Part shown: piece by piece, positions 7,537 through 16,628 of the stretch | Layout of the letters: every line of letters begins with the position of its first letter | How positions within the stretch are numbered: the first letter of the stretch is position 1 | NCBI RefSeq assembly: GCF_003946465.1 | Contig: NZ_RHOL01000009.1 | Span: 21,499 to 85,498, forward strand | Reading direction: 5' to 3' | DNA from: Lacticaseibacillus hegangensis | GTDB taxonomy: Bacteria > Bacillota > Bacilli > Lactobacillales > Lactobacillaceae | DNA length: 64,000 nucleotides | Position numbers and translations under genes: made by a program | Notes under the pieces: model-generated | Databases searched by the model: none | What the model was told of the DNA's origin: nothing | The model's input: the letters and a program-made list of their open reading frames with translations, nothing else

Positions 7537-9054
7537 ATGACCACGCCACATCTACAAGAACTTGATGGTCAGACCGTACTAATGGTCGATGATCAACCAT
7601 TCATCGGCTTGGCGGCAGAATGTCACAATTCTAGTGCCAGCAGCACGGCATATATGAACACAAAGGTGTGGCCTCGTGTTTCGCCACTAAACATCAATAC
7701 CCTGTTAGTGCCAGTCTATTGGGAGCTGGTTGAGCCCGCACCAGGCAAGTTCGACTTTTCCTCAGTTGAAGACCTGATCTTGGGCGCGCGAGCGCACCAG
7801 GTGAAACTGGTGTTGCTCTGGTTCGGACTATGGAAGAACGGATTGTCATCATATGTCCCTGGTTGGCTCAAAGCCAATCCAACAGTCCAATACGCACAAC
7901 AACAGGCCGGTCAGCACTTATACTCGATTTCGCCCGCCGATCAGCGAGCGGTTTCGCAAGATGCCAGGGCGTTCGCCCAGCTGATGGCCTTCATCAAGAA
8001 GGCTGATGCTGAACAATCAACCGTAATCATGGTGCAGGTGGAAAATGAAGTGGGGCTGCTTGAATCCGACTTTGACTACTCAGTGGCCAAGGATCAGGCG
8101 CTAAGTCAGACCCTGCCGCGAGCACTCAGTCAAAAGCCCGGCACGACCTGGCAACAGCAGTTTGGCGCCCAAGCCGGAGAGGCCTACATGGCGTTTCTAT
8201 ACGCCGCGGCGGTGCAGCAAATCGCCGCGGCAGGCAAGGCGCAGTATGCCTTGCCGATGTATGTAAACGCGTGGCTCGAAAAACCGCTCGGGCGCCCAGG
8301 CAACTACCCCACAGGGGGACCGACTGTGAGGATGCTGCCGATTTGGCAAAAGGTGGCGCCGGCCATTGATCTTGTCGCCCCAGATCTCTACGTGCCGAAT
8401 TTCAAGGAAGTGAGCGATGCTTATGCGGCCCCCCAGCAAGCGCTGCTGGTTCCCGAAACTAGGCAGGATTTGCGCACTGTGTCCAACCTTATCTATGCAA
8501 TTAGTCATTATAATCTCCTGCTATTTTCGCCCTTTGGTGCTGAGGATTTCTTCAGCCAAGCAGCGGCCCTTGATGAACATGTGTTAAAAGCAGTGGCCAT
8601 CGATGCCGACGCTTTTGATTGGCACCAAACCGGGCCGGAACTGGCCCGCGCTAATGCGCTTTTGGCGGGGCTCTTACCATTACTCGTTTCCAAGCGCCAG
8701 ACAGCGCAGATGCACCCATTTATGATCAGTCAGGCGGCCGACCGCGGCCGGCAAATCAAGTTAGCCGATTGCGAGGCGCAAGTGCACTTCCTGAAGCAGG
8801 AAGGAAACGTATCGCCTTCAGCGGGTTTTGTTCTGGAGCTCGCCGATAATGAATTTCTACTTTTCGGGGTCAATCTGTATGTGGACTTGGTTGCTGATGA
8901 TCCACGGCGCAAGGTCGGCTTGTTGAGCCTTGAAGAAGGCACTTGGGAACGCGATGGGTGGCACGCGGGCAGAATGCTCAATGGCGACGAACGCTACCGC
9001 ATTCAGATCGGTGCGATGCCGCAGCTGCTCAAGATTAAGACCCATCTGTACTGA
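7537..9054 (+). CDS. GH35-like beta-galactosidase with DUF5597-type C-terminus
   Basis: 505 aa from ATG 7537, which follows AAGGAGGG; an upstream in-frame ATG at 7426 lacks such a site. The N-terminal barrel shows GLAAECHNSSAS, VPVYWELVEPAPGKFDF (about 58-74), LLWFGLWKNG, and MVQVENEVG (about 165-173), where Glu171 matches the GH35 acid/base. LLVPETRQ likely holds the nucleophile. The C-terminal part is a beta-rich domain like that of DUF5597 beta-galactosidases. No signal peptide is seen, so it acts on imported sugar. It is the first gene of an operon with a PTS EIIC and two GH3 enzymes. Beta-galactosidase activity is the usual family function, but related beta-glycosides are possible. Confidence 0.85.
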   Translation: MTTPHLQELDGQTVLMVDDQPFIGLAAECHNSSASSTAYMNTKVWPRVSPLNINTLLVPVYWELVEPAPGKFDFSSVEDLILGARAHQVKLVLLWFGLWKNGLSSYVPGWLKANPTVQYAQQQAGQHLYSISPADQRAVSQDARAFAQLMAFIKKADAEQSTVIMVQVENEVGLLESDFDYSVAKDQALSQTLPRALSQKPGTTWQQQFGAQAGEAYMAFLYAAAVQQIAAAGKAQYALPMYVNAWLEKPLGRPGNYPTGGPTVRMLPIWQKVAPAIDLVAPDLYVPNFKEVSDAYAAPQQALLVPETRQDLRTVSNLIYAISHYNLLLFSPFGAEDFFSQAAALDEHVLKAVAIDADAFDWHQTGPELARANALLAGLLPLLVSKRQTAQMHPFMISQAADRGRQIKLADCEAQVHFLKQEGNVSPSAGFVLELADNEFLLFGVNLYVDLVADDPRRKVGLLSLEEGTWERDGWHAGRMLNGDERYRIQIGAMPQLLKIKTHLY

Positions 9055-9115
9055 GGCGCACTGTCAGTTCAATTGAATATTCGTTTCAGTAATCATTGTC
9101 AAAGGAGTGAGGATC

Positions 9116-10459
9116 GTGAACTTGCAAAAAATTGGCGAAAAGATTTTACCGGTTGTCGGTAAAATCAGTAACCAAAAGCATCTAGCCGCCATCCGCGACG
9201 GGTTCATCATGGCGATGCCAATGAGCCTGGTCGGGTCAGTCGGGTTACTGCTTCAGAATTTTCGCATTAACTTGGTCAATACGACGTTGCCGCTTGACCA
9301 AGACCCCTTCCAGAAATTTCTGGTGTTCGTGTTCGGGAAGAACTGGACAGCTTTTCCTAATGCCATCACCAACGTGTGCAACAATTTGATTTCAATCGTG
9401 GTTACGGTGACCATCGCCTACATGCTGACTGAAAATTATATTGAAGCCGGTAAGGCGAAGAACAAGTATCAGCACGCCGATCCACTGGTTTCAGCTATCA
9501 TTGCGCTGCTCGGCAGTTTCTTGGTCTTTCCGCAAAGCACTGCAGGCAAACTTGGCAACGTCTGGACCCAAGATTCCTTCGGAGCGACCAGCCTGATTCT
9601 TGGCATGATTGTCGCATTGCTGTCGACTGCGATGTACGTTCACTTATCAGACACCAAGTTGACGATCAAGCTTCCAGATTCCGTCCCACCGGCCATTTTG
9701 AATGCGTTCGCCTCGGTGATCCCACTGGCCATTAGTGTGATCGTGATCAATGCAATCGAGTTCATCATCCGTGCCTTCGGGTTTACCGGGATGCAGGACT
9801 TGATTTACAAACTGGTTCAAGCGCCATTGCAAGGCGTCGGGACCTCAGTTGGTGGCGCCTTTATCACCGTTATCGCGCAGAACTTGGTGTTCTTCTTCGG
9901 GATTCACCCTGCTGCGCTGTCACCGATTTTTGAACCTATCAAAACCATCAATCAGAATGATTTGACCAACCAGTTGCTTCACGGGGCCTCAGTGATGAAC
10001 TTAAAAGGTGCCCCAATCGGTCAAACCCTGCAGATGATCATGGGTTTGACGACCGTCTCTGTCTGCGTGGCAATCTTCCTGGTTGCACGTCAGTCGCCAC
10101 ACTATATGTCAATCGCCCAACTGGAATTAATTCCAGGGATTTTCAACATTGGCGAACCAATGATTTATGGCCTGCCAATCGTGCTAAACCCGTTCATGTT
10201 GATTCCTTATGTGTTCGCGAGTGCGATCACTAGCACGATCTACTACTGGCTGGAGTTGATCCACGCTATTCCCGCCATCGCGATCGCCGTTCCATGGACG
10301 ACCCCGCCATTTCTTAACACGTACCTGGCTTCAGGCGGTCACATTATGCCAGTGCTCGTGCAGATTATCTGCTTCGTGTTTGACGTGATGATGTTTATCC
10401 CGTTCGTGAAGATGGCGATTCGGTCAGAGGCCAACAACGCTGCACTTAACGCAGATTAG
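9116..10459 (+). CDS. PTS EIIC, cellobiose/lichenan (lactose-cellobiose) family, without adjacent EIIA/EIIB
   Basis: 447 aa integral membrane sugar channel of a phosphotransferase system. The start is taken at GTG 9116 because AAAGGAG (9101-9107) lies 8 bases upstream; GTG 9107 overlaps that site. About ten hydrophobic segments are visible. Family signatures include LAAIRDGFIMAMPMSLVGS near the N-terminus, KLPDSVPPAILNAF, FFFGIHPAALSPI, and FNIGEPMIYGLPIVLNPF, the sugar/His region of this family. No EIIB or EIIA follows; the nearest are at 16311-18359. It may borrow those, or components encoded elsewhere. Sugar specificity is not determinable. Confidence 0.92.
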   Translation: MNLQKIGEKILPVVGKISNQKHLAAIRDGFIMAMPMSLVGSVGLLLQNFRINLVNTTLPLDQDPFQKFLVFVFGKNWTAFPNAITNVCNNLISIVVTVTIAYMLTENYIEAGKAKNKYQHADPLVSAIIALLGSFLVFPQSTAGKLGNVWTQDSFGATSLILGMIVALLSTAMYVHLSDTKLTIKLPDSVPPAILNAFASVIPLAISVIVINAIEFIIRAFGFTGMQDLIYKLVQAPLQGVGTSVGGAFITVIAQNLVFFFGIHPAALSPIFEPIKTINQNDLTNQLLHGASVMNLKGAPIGQTLQMIMGLTTVSVCVAIFLVARQSPHYMSIAQLELIPGIFNIGEPMIYGLPIVLNPFMLIPYVFASAITSTIYYWLELIHAIPAIAIAVPWTTPPFLNTYLASGGHIMPVLVQIICFVFDVMMFIPFVKMAIRSEANNAALNAD

Positions 10460-10474
10460 ACCCCGTTTCAGAGT

Positions 10475-10509
10475 AAAACCTCATGCGAGTTAGGCCCGCG
10501 TGAGGTTTT
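10475..10509 (+). terminator. Intra-operon hairpin, possible attenuator or partial terminator
   Basis: AAAACCTCATGCG (10475-10487) pairs with CGCGTGAGGTTTT (10497-10509) with one G-U pair. Only four T end the stem, so it may partly terminate or stabilise the upstream mRNA end. Confidence 0.55.
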
Positions 10510-10543
10510 GTGGACGAAACAGGCGAAAAGGGAGAAAGAGAAA

Positions 10544-12946
10544 ATGTCAAACTCAGCAAATGACTCAGCAACAATCAAACAACGGGTCGACCAGCTCTTT
10601 AATGACCTCAGTTTCGAGGAGAAAGTCGCCCAGTTAGTTGGCTATAATCAGGCCGCCTGGTCGAATGACGATTTGGAACACGATTTTCCCAGTGGCGCAG
10701 GCCAAGTCTCGTTGTTGGTGGGTGAGGAGATGCAACACATCGAAGACGTGGCCCGCGTGCAGCGCCAAATCCAGGAGAAAATCATCGCGCTTTCACCGCA
10801 CCATATTCCGGCTTTGTTCCATGTCGAAACGCTGACCGGGGTTAAACTGCCTGGTGCGACCAGCTTTCCGACCGGGATTGCGCAGGCTGCGACGTTCGAC
10901 CCGGAGGCAGCGGAACAAATGGGCGAGGCAATTGGGCGCGAAACCAAAGGGGTTGGGGCCACACTGGCCTTTTCGCCGGTCCTCGATATTTCCCGCGACG
11001 CGCGGTTTGGCCGCCAGGGTGAAACGTTTGGGGAAGACCCGACACTTGCGAGCGAAATGGGTACTGCAGTTGTGACGGGGATTCAGAAAAATGGCCGAAC
11101 AGCTGCGGTCGCGAAGCATTTTCTCGGGTATCAGGCGGCGGAAAGCGGCATTCATGCAGCTGTGGCGAACATTCCGGAGCGGCTGCTCCATGAAGTGTAT
11201 GCCAAGCCGTTCCAGGCGGCCATCTCGCTGGGTCATTTGAAAGGCGTGATGCCTTGTTACAGTGCCATTAACGGGGAACCGGTGACCGGCTCAAAGCATC
11301 TGCTGACAGATCTGTTGCGCAACCAGATGGGCTTCAACGGTATTACTGCCTCTGATTACAGCGGCATCAGCGAGATTTTTACCCGCTATCATCTAGGCGG
11401 ACAATTAGCTGACGCTGCACACCGAGCGCTGCTTGCCGGGGTCGATCAGGAGTTGCCCTCAATGAATGCCTACCGACCAGAGGTACTGAAGCAGTACGTG
11501 GGTCAAAAGGACTTTGATGACGCCCTTGCTGCCGCGGTAAAGCGTGTGTTGACCCTCAAATTTGAACTTGGCGTCTTTGATCATCCGTTCGCAGAAGCGC
11601 CGACTGAGGTGACACACAGCTTCAGTCAGCCGGCGGCCATTGCGGCGAGCCGGCGGGTTGCCACCGAGTCGTTAGTTCTGCTTAAAAATAAAGGCATTTT
11701 ACCCTTAAGCAAGAACAAGCAATCGATTGCCTTGGTTGGGTGGCACGCCGACGCAATTCGCACGATGTTTGGTGGGTATACCTATATGTCGACGATTGAA
11801 AAGCATTTCGGGGTTAAAAACACGATGGCCGGAGTCGAGGACGTCAAGTCTGAGCTGACGCCTGCAGGCTCGAAGAAACATTACCCTGGATCCAACGTTG
11901 ACGTGGAAAATCCTGATGTTGAAGCCTTTGCTCGCTCTCAGCAACCGCAGATGAAGTCTTTACGCCAGCAAATTGAAGCGGACGTTCCGAGTGCGACCGT
12001 CAATTATGCCTATGGGTTCCCGTACGTTGGGGATGATGAAAGTCACTTCGACAAGGCACTTGATGCGATTCGCCAAAGTGATGTCGCCATCATCACAGTT
12101 GGCGGCAAGTATGGCACTGGTTCTTCTGCATCACAAGGGGAAGGAATCGATGCCACTAACATCAATTTACCGAAGTGTCAGGAAGACTTTATTGAAGCCG
12201 CAGCACGATTGAATAAGCCACTGGTCATCGTGCACTTCGGCGGTCGACCAATTTCCAGTGATGCGGCTGACCGGTACGCAGACGCAATTCTGGAAGCCTG
12301 GAATCCTGCCGAATGTGGGAGTGAGGCCATCGTCAGTGTTCTTTTTGGTGATTGCGAACCCACTGGGAGAATGCCGGCAACGACTGCATATACCGCCGGC
12401 CAGTTGCCGCTTTACTACAATCACCCGAATGGCTCGAGCTATCACCAGGCGACTGGTGGTGCATTTGACGGCTACGTGGACTGTCCCCACGAGCCCCGGT
12501 ACTACTTCGGCGCGGGCTTATCCTACACGACGTTTGCTTATGGCGCATTTAAAGCGACCGCCGATTCGGTGGGGACGATTCATGTTGCATGCAGTGTCAC
12601 CAATACTGGTAGCCGTGAAGGTACGGAAACTGTTCAGTTGTATGGCCAAAATCGTCACGCCTCGATGGTGCGGCCTAACATTGAACTACTAGGATTTAGC
12701 CGTGTGCCGCTGAGGGCTCACGAGACCAAGCAGGTCGAATTCACTGTAGAACCGAGTCAACTCGCATACTTGAACAACGAAATGAAATGGACTCTCGACC
12801 AGGGCGAATACCAGTTTTCGATTGGCCATTCCGCCGGGGAGCTGAAGTTCAGTGGGACTGTCGCAATTCGCCAGTCTCAGTTTTTCGGGGAGACCGACCG
12901 TTCACTTTTCGCACAAGCAACGGTGACGCCCCCGGCTGCAGATTGA
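10544..12946 (+). CDS. GH3 beta-glycosidase (xylosidase/glucosidase type)
   Basis: 800 aa from ATG 10544, preceded by GGGAG; an in-frame TTG 36 bases earlier lies inside the hairpin and is unlikely. The N-terminal barrel includes LSFEEKVAQLVG, ETLTGVKLPGATSFPTG, GRQGETFGEDP, KHFLGY (191-196) and GITASDYSG, with Asp271 as presumed nucleophile. The second domain has ILEAWNPAECGSEAI and the C-terminal Fn3-like domain starts around YYFGAGLSYTTFAYG. It lies in the RpiR-linked operon between the EIIC and another GH3 gene. There is no signal peptide. It is only distantly like the two other GH3 proteins here, so probably acts on a different linkage. Confidence 0.92.
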   Translation: MSNSANDSATIKQRVDQLFNDLSFEEKVAQLVGYNQAAWSNDDLEHDFPSGAGQVSLLVGEEMQHIEDVARVQRQIQEKIIALSPHHIPALFHVETLTGVKLPGATSFPTGIAQAATFDPEAAEQMGEAIGRETKGVGATLAFSPVLDISRDARFGRQGETFGEDPTLASEMGTAVVTGIQKNGRTAAVAKHFLGYQAAESGIHAAVANIPERLLHEVYAKPFQAAISLGHLKGVMPCYSAINGEPVTGSKHLLTDLLRNQMGFNGITASDYSGISEIFTRYHLGGQLADAAHRALLAGVDQELPSMNAYRPEVLKQYVGQKDFDDALAAAVKRVLTLKFELGVFDHPFAEAPTEVTHSFSQPAAIAASRRVATESLVLLKNKGILPLSKNKQSIALVGWHADAIRTMFGGYTYMSTIEKHFGVKNTMAGVEDVKSELTPAGSKKHYPGSNVDVENPDVEAFARSQQPQMKSLRQQIEADVPSATVNYAYGFPYVGDDESHFDKALDAIRQSDVAIITVGGKYGTGSSASQGEGIDATNINLPKCQEDFIEAAARLNKPLVIVHFGGRPISSDAADRYADAILEAWNPAECGSEAIVSVLFGDCEPTGRMPATTAYTAGQLPLYYNHPNGSSYHQATGGAFDGYVDCPHEPRYYFGAGLSYTTFAYGAFKATADSVGTIHVACSVTNTGSREGTETVQLYGQNRHASMVRPNIELLGFSRVPLRAHETKQVEFTVEPSQLAYLNNEMKWTLDQGEYQFSIGHSAGELKFSGTVAIRQSQFFGETDRSLFAQATVTPPAAD

Positions 12947-13064
12947 GAATCTCGGCCGCGATCATCATTGCTGCCCGGCGGTCTGGGTGTCGACAAAGTG
13001 TGATTAGCCGTTCAGCACCGCTAAACAATCAGCAGCACATTATCCAGAGTATGGAGGGATAAGG

Positions 13065-15293
13065 TTGGAAGAAGCAAAACTTAGACAGTTATTGAACTCA
13101 CTCACCATCGAAGAAAAAATTGGCCAGCTGGTCCAACTATCCGGGGAGTTTTACAACGCTTCAGATATTTCAATGGGGCCTCAACGTAAACTTGGCATCA
13201 CTCAGCGAATGGTTGACCTTTCGGGATCAGTTCTGAACGTGGCCGGGGCAAGGCAAATTCACCGTTTGCAAGAAGCACATTTGGCTAAAGGCGGGCACGC
13301 CATTCCCCTGCTGTTCATGTCGGATATCGTCTATGGCTACAAGACGGTATACCCGATACCTTTGGGAATGGGGGCCTCATGGGATCCAGCTTTGATCAAG
13401 AAGGCTTACGAGAATGCCGCTGAAGAAGCGTATGCTGGTGGCCAGCAAGTTGCTTTCGCGCCCATGGTCGACCTCGTTCATGATGCCAGGTGGGGCCGAG
13501 TCTTGGAATCGACTGGTGAGGATCCATATCTCAACGCGCAGTTTGCGAAAGCGATGGTGGGCGGCTTTCAAAGTGGTCTCAAGAATGGCAAGGGCATTGT
13601 CTCCTGCGTCAAGCACTTTGCCGGTTACGGCGCAGTTGAAGCAGGGCGGGAGTATAACTCTGCAGATATGTCCATCAGTAACCTGTACCAGGACTATCTG
13701 CCTTCCTATAAGGCGGCGGTCCAGGCGGGCGCCAAAATGGTGATGACGTCGTTGACCACTTTGAACGGCGTGCCGGCGACTGCTGATAAATGGCTGTTGA
13801 GCGATCTGTTACGTAAGCAGTGGGGCTTTAACGGCGTGGTGATCAGCGATTATGCGTCGATTTATGAACTGACTCAGCATGGCTTTGCAGCGGATGAACA
13901 GGATGCTGCGTACAAGGCCTTGGATGCTGGTGTCGATATCGATATGAAGTCGCCTTGCTACGCGAATGGGCTGAAACCGTTGCTTGCGGACGGCCGGCTG
14001 AGCGAGAAAAAAATCGATGCGGCGGTTTGGCGTGTGCTGTCTTTGAAGAACGAACTGTGTCTGTTTGAAGACCCGTTCCGTGGTTCCTCCGAAGCGCTGG
14101 AAAAAGCCAACTTACTGACTCCTGCTAAGCGCCAGCTGGCCAGAAGGGTCAGTCAGGAGGCGATGGTGCTGCTCAAAAATCAACGGCATCTGCTCCCGCT
14201 TGACCGTTCAAGCCATCATCAGGTGGCACTGATTGGTCCTTATGCGGATGAGTATAAGATGTTGGGCCTGTGGGCGATTCATGGTGACCCGAAGGATACA
14301 ATCACCTTTAAGCAAGGGGTCGGTGAGTATCTGGATGCGAGTCGACTGACGGTAGAAAAAGGGACAGATATCATACGCGATGCTGATTTCTTCGCCGAGT
14401 CCGGGCGTCCGGAAGATCAAGCAAACAGTCAGATTTCCGATTCGGCAACTGAGAAGAAGCATCACGATAGTGCAATTGCTGCTGCCAAGCGTGCTGACAT
14501 TATTATTTTTGCCGGCGGTGAGCACACGCTGCAAAGCGGCGAGGCGGGATCAAGAACCAAGCTGAGATTGCCTGATAACCAGCAGCGCTTGCTTGACGAG
14601 CTGGCAACGTTGGGTAAGCCAGTTATTTCGGTGATCATCAGTGGCCGGCCGTTGGTCCTGACTGATGTCCTCGCGGATTCTGATGCCGTCATCCAGGCGT
14701 GGTTCCCAGGTATCGAAGGCGGACACGCCTTAGCGGACATTATCTTTGGTGCTTATAATCCCTCGGGTCGGCTGTCAATGAGCATGCCAGCGGTTGAGGG
14801 CCAAGCCCCGATTTACTACAATCATCTCAGCACCGGCCGTCCTGAAAAGACCTCTCAACACGTTGGCCGCTTTGTTTCAAGGTACACAGACGCGCCAACT
14901 GGACCATTATTCCCGTTTGGATATGGGCTATCGTATGGCGAGGTCACTTATCACCAGCCGACGATTGACCAGAGCCAAATCAGTTCGGCTCAGTCAGTAA
15001 CGATTAGTGTGCCAGTTGAGAATGCTGGGGATATTGACAGAACCGAAACCATTCAACTTTATCTGCATGATGAAGTGGCTTCAATTGTTCAACCAGTCAA
15101 ACGGTTGATCGATTTCAAGCGTGAAGTGATTCCTGCTGGTAAAACGGTGACCGTCTCTTTCGAAGTCAAAGCCCAGCAGCTGGGTTTTTACAACCAGCGA
15201 GGGGAGTATGTGATCGAACCTGGTAAGTTCGAACTGATGGTTGGCCCCAACTCAGATGAGACTCAGGCAGTTGAGTTTAGTCTCAAGGATTAA
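13065..15293 (+). CDS. GH3 beta-glucosidase, BglX-like
   Basis: 742 aa from a TTG start placed by GGAGGGATAAGG immediately upstream. Motifs are MSDIVYGYKTVYPIPLGMG, GEDPYLN, KHFAGYGAVEAGREYNS (183-199) and VVISDYASI, with Asp262 at the nucleophile position. The second domain has GGEHTLQSGEAGSRT and WFPGIEGGHALADI; the Fn3-like domain starts at FPFGYGLSYGEV. This is the BglX subgroup, but it lacks the export signal of E. coli BglX and so acts in the cytoplasm. A weak stem-loop follows. Together with the previous two hydrolases it would complete stepwise trimming of an imported oligosaccharide. Confidence 0.93.
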   Translation: MEEAKLRQLLNSLTIEEKIGQLVQLSGEFYNASDISMGPQRKLGITQRMVDLSGSVLNVAGARQIHRLQEAHLAKGGHAIPLLFMSDIVYGYKTVYPIPLGMGASWDPALIKKAYENAAEEAYAGGQQVAFAPMVDLVHDARWGRVLESTGEDPYLNAQFAKAMVGGFQSGLKNGKGIVSCVKHFAGYGAVEAGREYNSADMSISNLYQDYLPSYKAAVQAGAKMVMTSLTTLNGVPATADKWLLSDLLRKQWGFNGVVISDYASIYELTQHGFAADEQDAAYKALDAGVDIDMKSPCYANGLKPLLADGRLSEKKIDAAVWRVLSLKNELCLFEDPFRGSSEALEKANLLTPAKRQLARRVSQEAMVLLKNQRHLLPLDRSSHHQVALIGPYADEYKMLGLWAIHGDPKDTITFKQGVGEYLDASRLTVEKGTDIIRDADFFAESGRPEDQANSQISDSATEKKHHDSAIAAAKRADIIIFAGGEHTLQSGEAGSRTKLRLPDNQQRLLDELATLGKPVISVIISGRPLVLTDVLADSDAVIQAWFPGIEGGHALADIIFGAYNPSGRLSMSMPAVEGQAPIYYNHLSTGRPEKTSQHVGRFVSRYTDAPTGPLFPFGYGLSYGEVTYHQPTIDQSQISSAQSVTISVPVENAGDIDRTETIQLYLHDEVASIVQPVKRLIDFKREVIPAGKTVTVSFEVKAQQLGFYNQRGEYVIEPGKFELMVGPNSDETQAVEFSLKD

Positions 15294-15332
15294 CTAGCTT
15301 TTGTTGCTGTGGGAAACAGATTTTTGTCCATT

Positions 15333-15362
15333 GCGGGGGCCACAAGTGGTGCCCGCGTTTTT
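15333..15362 (+). terminator. Probable terminator of the GH35/PTS/GH3 operon
   Basis: GCGGG(GG)CCAC pairs with GTGG(TG)CCCGC across a two-base internal mismatch and a two-base loop, followed by TTTTT. Confidence 0.55.
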
Positions 15363-15392
15363 GGCTGCGCGCTGTTCGATGGCATACCTCAT

Positions 15393-15420
15393 TTGAAGAG
15401 TTGTTATAACAATTTATGAT
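15393..15420 (+). promoter_or_regulatory. Promoter of the GntR gene with a palindromic operator in the spacer
   Basis: TTGAAG (15393-15398) and TATGAT (15415-15420) are 16 bases apart. The spacer contains the perfect 12-bp palindrome TTGTTATAACAA (15401-15412). A half-site ATAACAA recurs at 16218-16224, upstream of the PTS operon promoter. This fits autoregulation plus control of the downstream operon by the GntR protein. Confidence 0.5.
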
Positions 15421-15509
15421 TTGATGAGAGAAATCGCCAGAATCGTGTTAAAATGCGTCATGATGACACCGTATACATGAGTCACTGAGATAAGGGAGTA
15501 TCCAATTTC

Positions 15510-16196
15510 ATGAAGACGAAGTATGAATTGATTGCGGAAACGCTGCGCCAGAAAATTATGAATCACGACTATGAGGTGGGGGAACAGCTGCCCCAGGAGG
15601 AAGCCCTGGCGAAGGCCTACAACGCCAGTCGAATTACAGTTCGACGCGCCCTGGATGAGCTTCAGTCGGCCGGCCTGATCAATCGGGTTCAAGGCGCGGG
15701 GACGTTTGTGAAGAGTGATAAGGAAATCGAGGAGGAGCCGGGCAGTTTTGATTTGATTGACCCGGCGACGGTTTCAATCGACGTGCTGGATTTTGCAGTC
15801 ACCAAGGCCACTCCGGAAATCAAGAAACGCCTAGCCGTCAATGATTATGACTTTGTCTACGATATTAAACGGCGCTACATGCTGGACGGTAAACCGGTCG
15901 GCTACAACCGCCTGTGGATGCCCGTTAAGGTGATCCAAGGGATGCGGCTGGACGTGCTGAAAGGGTCCATTTACGATTTTCTGCAAAATGATCTCGATTT
16001 GACTTTAGAGTCATCACGCCGGTCTTTTGCCGTTGCGCTGGCTGATGCCGATGTCGCTAAAGCCTTGTCAGTCAAAGCGGGCACGCCACTGCTGGAAGTG
16101 ATTCAGGAATCATACTTGGCGCAGGGCAAAAAATTCGAGTACGGCAAAACGGAAATTGTTACCAGCCGGTATTCATTGCAGGAGACGCTGATGTAA
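15510..16196 (+). CDS. GntR-family (HutC/UTRA) transcriptional regulator
   Basis: 228 aa. The N-terminal winged helix is typical: KYELIAETLRQKIMNHDYEVGEQLP, then ASRITVRRALDELQSAGLINRVQGAGTFV (to about residue 69), split here as family landmarks. A UTRA effector domain follows (about 85-225), with YDIKRRYMLDGKPVGYNR and YDFLQNDLDLTLESSRR. HutC-type regulators bind sugars or sugar phosphates. It lies directly upstream of and co-oriented with the EIIB-EIIC-EIIA-esterase operon, so it is the likely regulator of that operon. AAGGGAGTATCC precedes the ATG. Confidence 0.92.
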   Translation: MKTKYELIAETLRQKIMNHDYEVGEQLPQEEALAKAYNASRITVRRALDELQSAGLINRVQGAGTFVKSDKEIEEEPGSFDLIDPATVSIDVLDFAVTKATPEIKKRLAVNDYDFVYDIKRRYMLDGKPVGYNRLWMPVKVIQGMRLDVLKGSIYDFLQNDLDLTLESSRRSFAVALADADVAKALSVKAGTPLLEVIQESYLAQGKKFEYGKTEIVTSRYSLQETLM

Positions 16197-16236
16197 AATT
16201 TTTTCGAACAAAAGGTCATAACAACTAAAAAGGGTA

Positions 16237-16265
16237 TTGGCTATTCACGACAACGAATCTATATT
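16237..16265 (+). promoter_or_regulatory. Promoter of the EIIB-EIIC-EIIA-esterase operon
   Basis: TTGGCT (16237-16242) and TATATT (16260-16265) have a 17-base spacer. An ATAACAA half-site at 16218-16224 lies just upstream of the -35. Confidence 0.55.
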
Positions 16266-16310
16266 AATCCGTGTAAGGGGTTTCAAATTCAGCTTCAAGG
16301 AGGAATTATT

Positions 16311-16628
16311 ATGACTTTACGTGTTGGACTCTTTTGTTCCGGCGGGATGTCGACTAGCCTGATTGGTTCGAAGATGCAAAAGGTTTACGACGCAGCCCAA
16401 CGCGATGTCAAGGTCACCGCATCCGATTTGTCCATGATCGATGAAATTGGGGACGATCTAGACGTGATCATCATCGCACCGCAGATTAACTGGGCGGCTG
16501 ACCAGGTTAAGCAGCAGCATCCAAAAGCAAAAGTTGTGCCGCTAACAATGCAAGAATTTGGTCAGATGGATGGCAAGGTCATCGTCGACAAGCTTGATAA
16601 CGAAGGGGTGACAAGCAATGAAGGCTAG
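16311..16628 (+). CDS. PTS EIIB, lactose/cellobiose family
   Basis: 105 aa cytoplasmic phosphocarrier that passes phosphate from EIIA to the incoming sugar. The phosphocysteine loop CSGGMSTS starts at Cys9, as in cellobiose-type EIIB. IIIAPQINW and the overall size of about 100 residues also fit. AAGGAGG precedes ATG 16311. It overlaps the EIIC gene by 11 bases, so the two are translationally coupled. Confidence 0.95.
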   Translation: MTLRVGLFCSGGMSTSLIGSKMQKVYDAAQRDVKVTASDLSMIDEIGDDLDVIIIAPQINWAADQVKQQHPKAKVVPLTMQEFGQMDGKVIVDKLDNEGVTSNEG

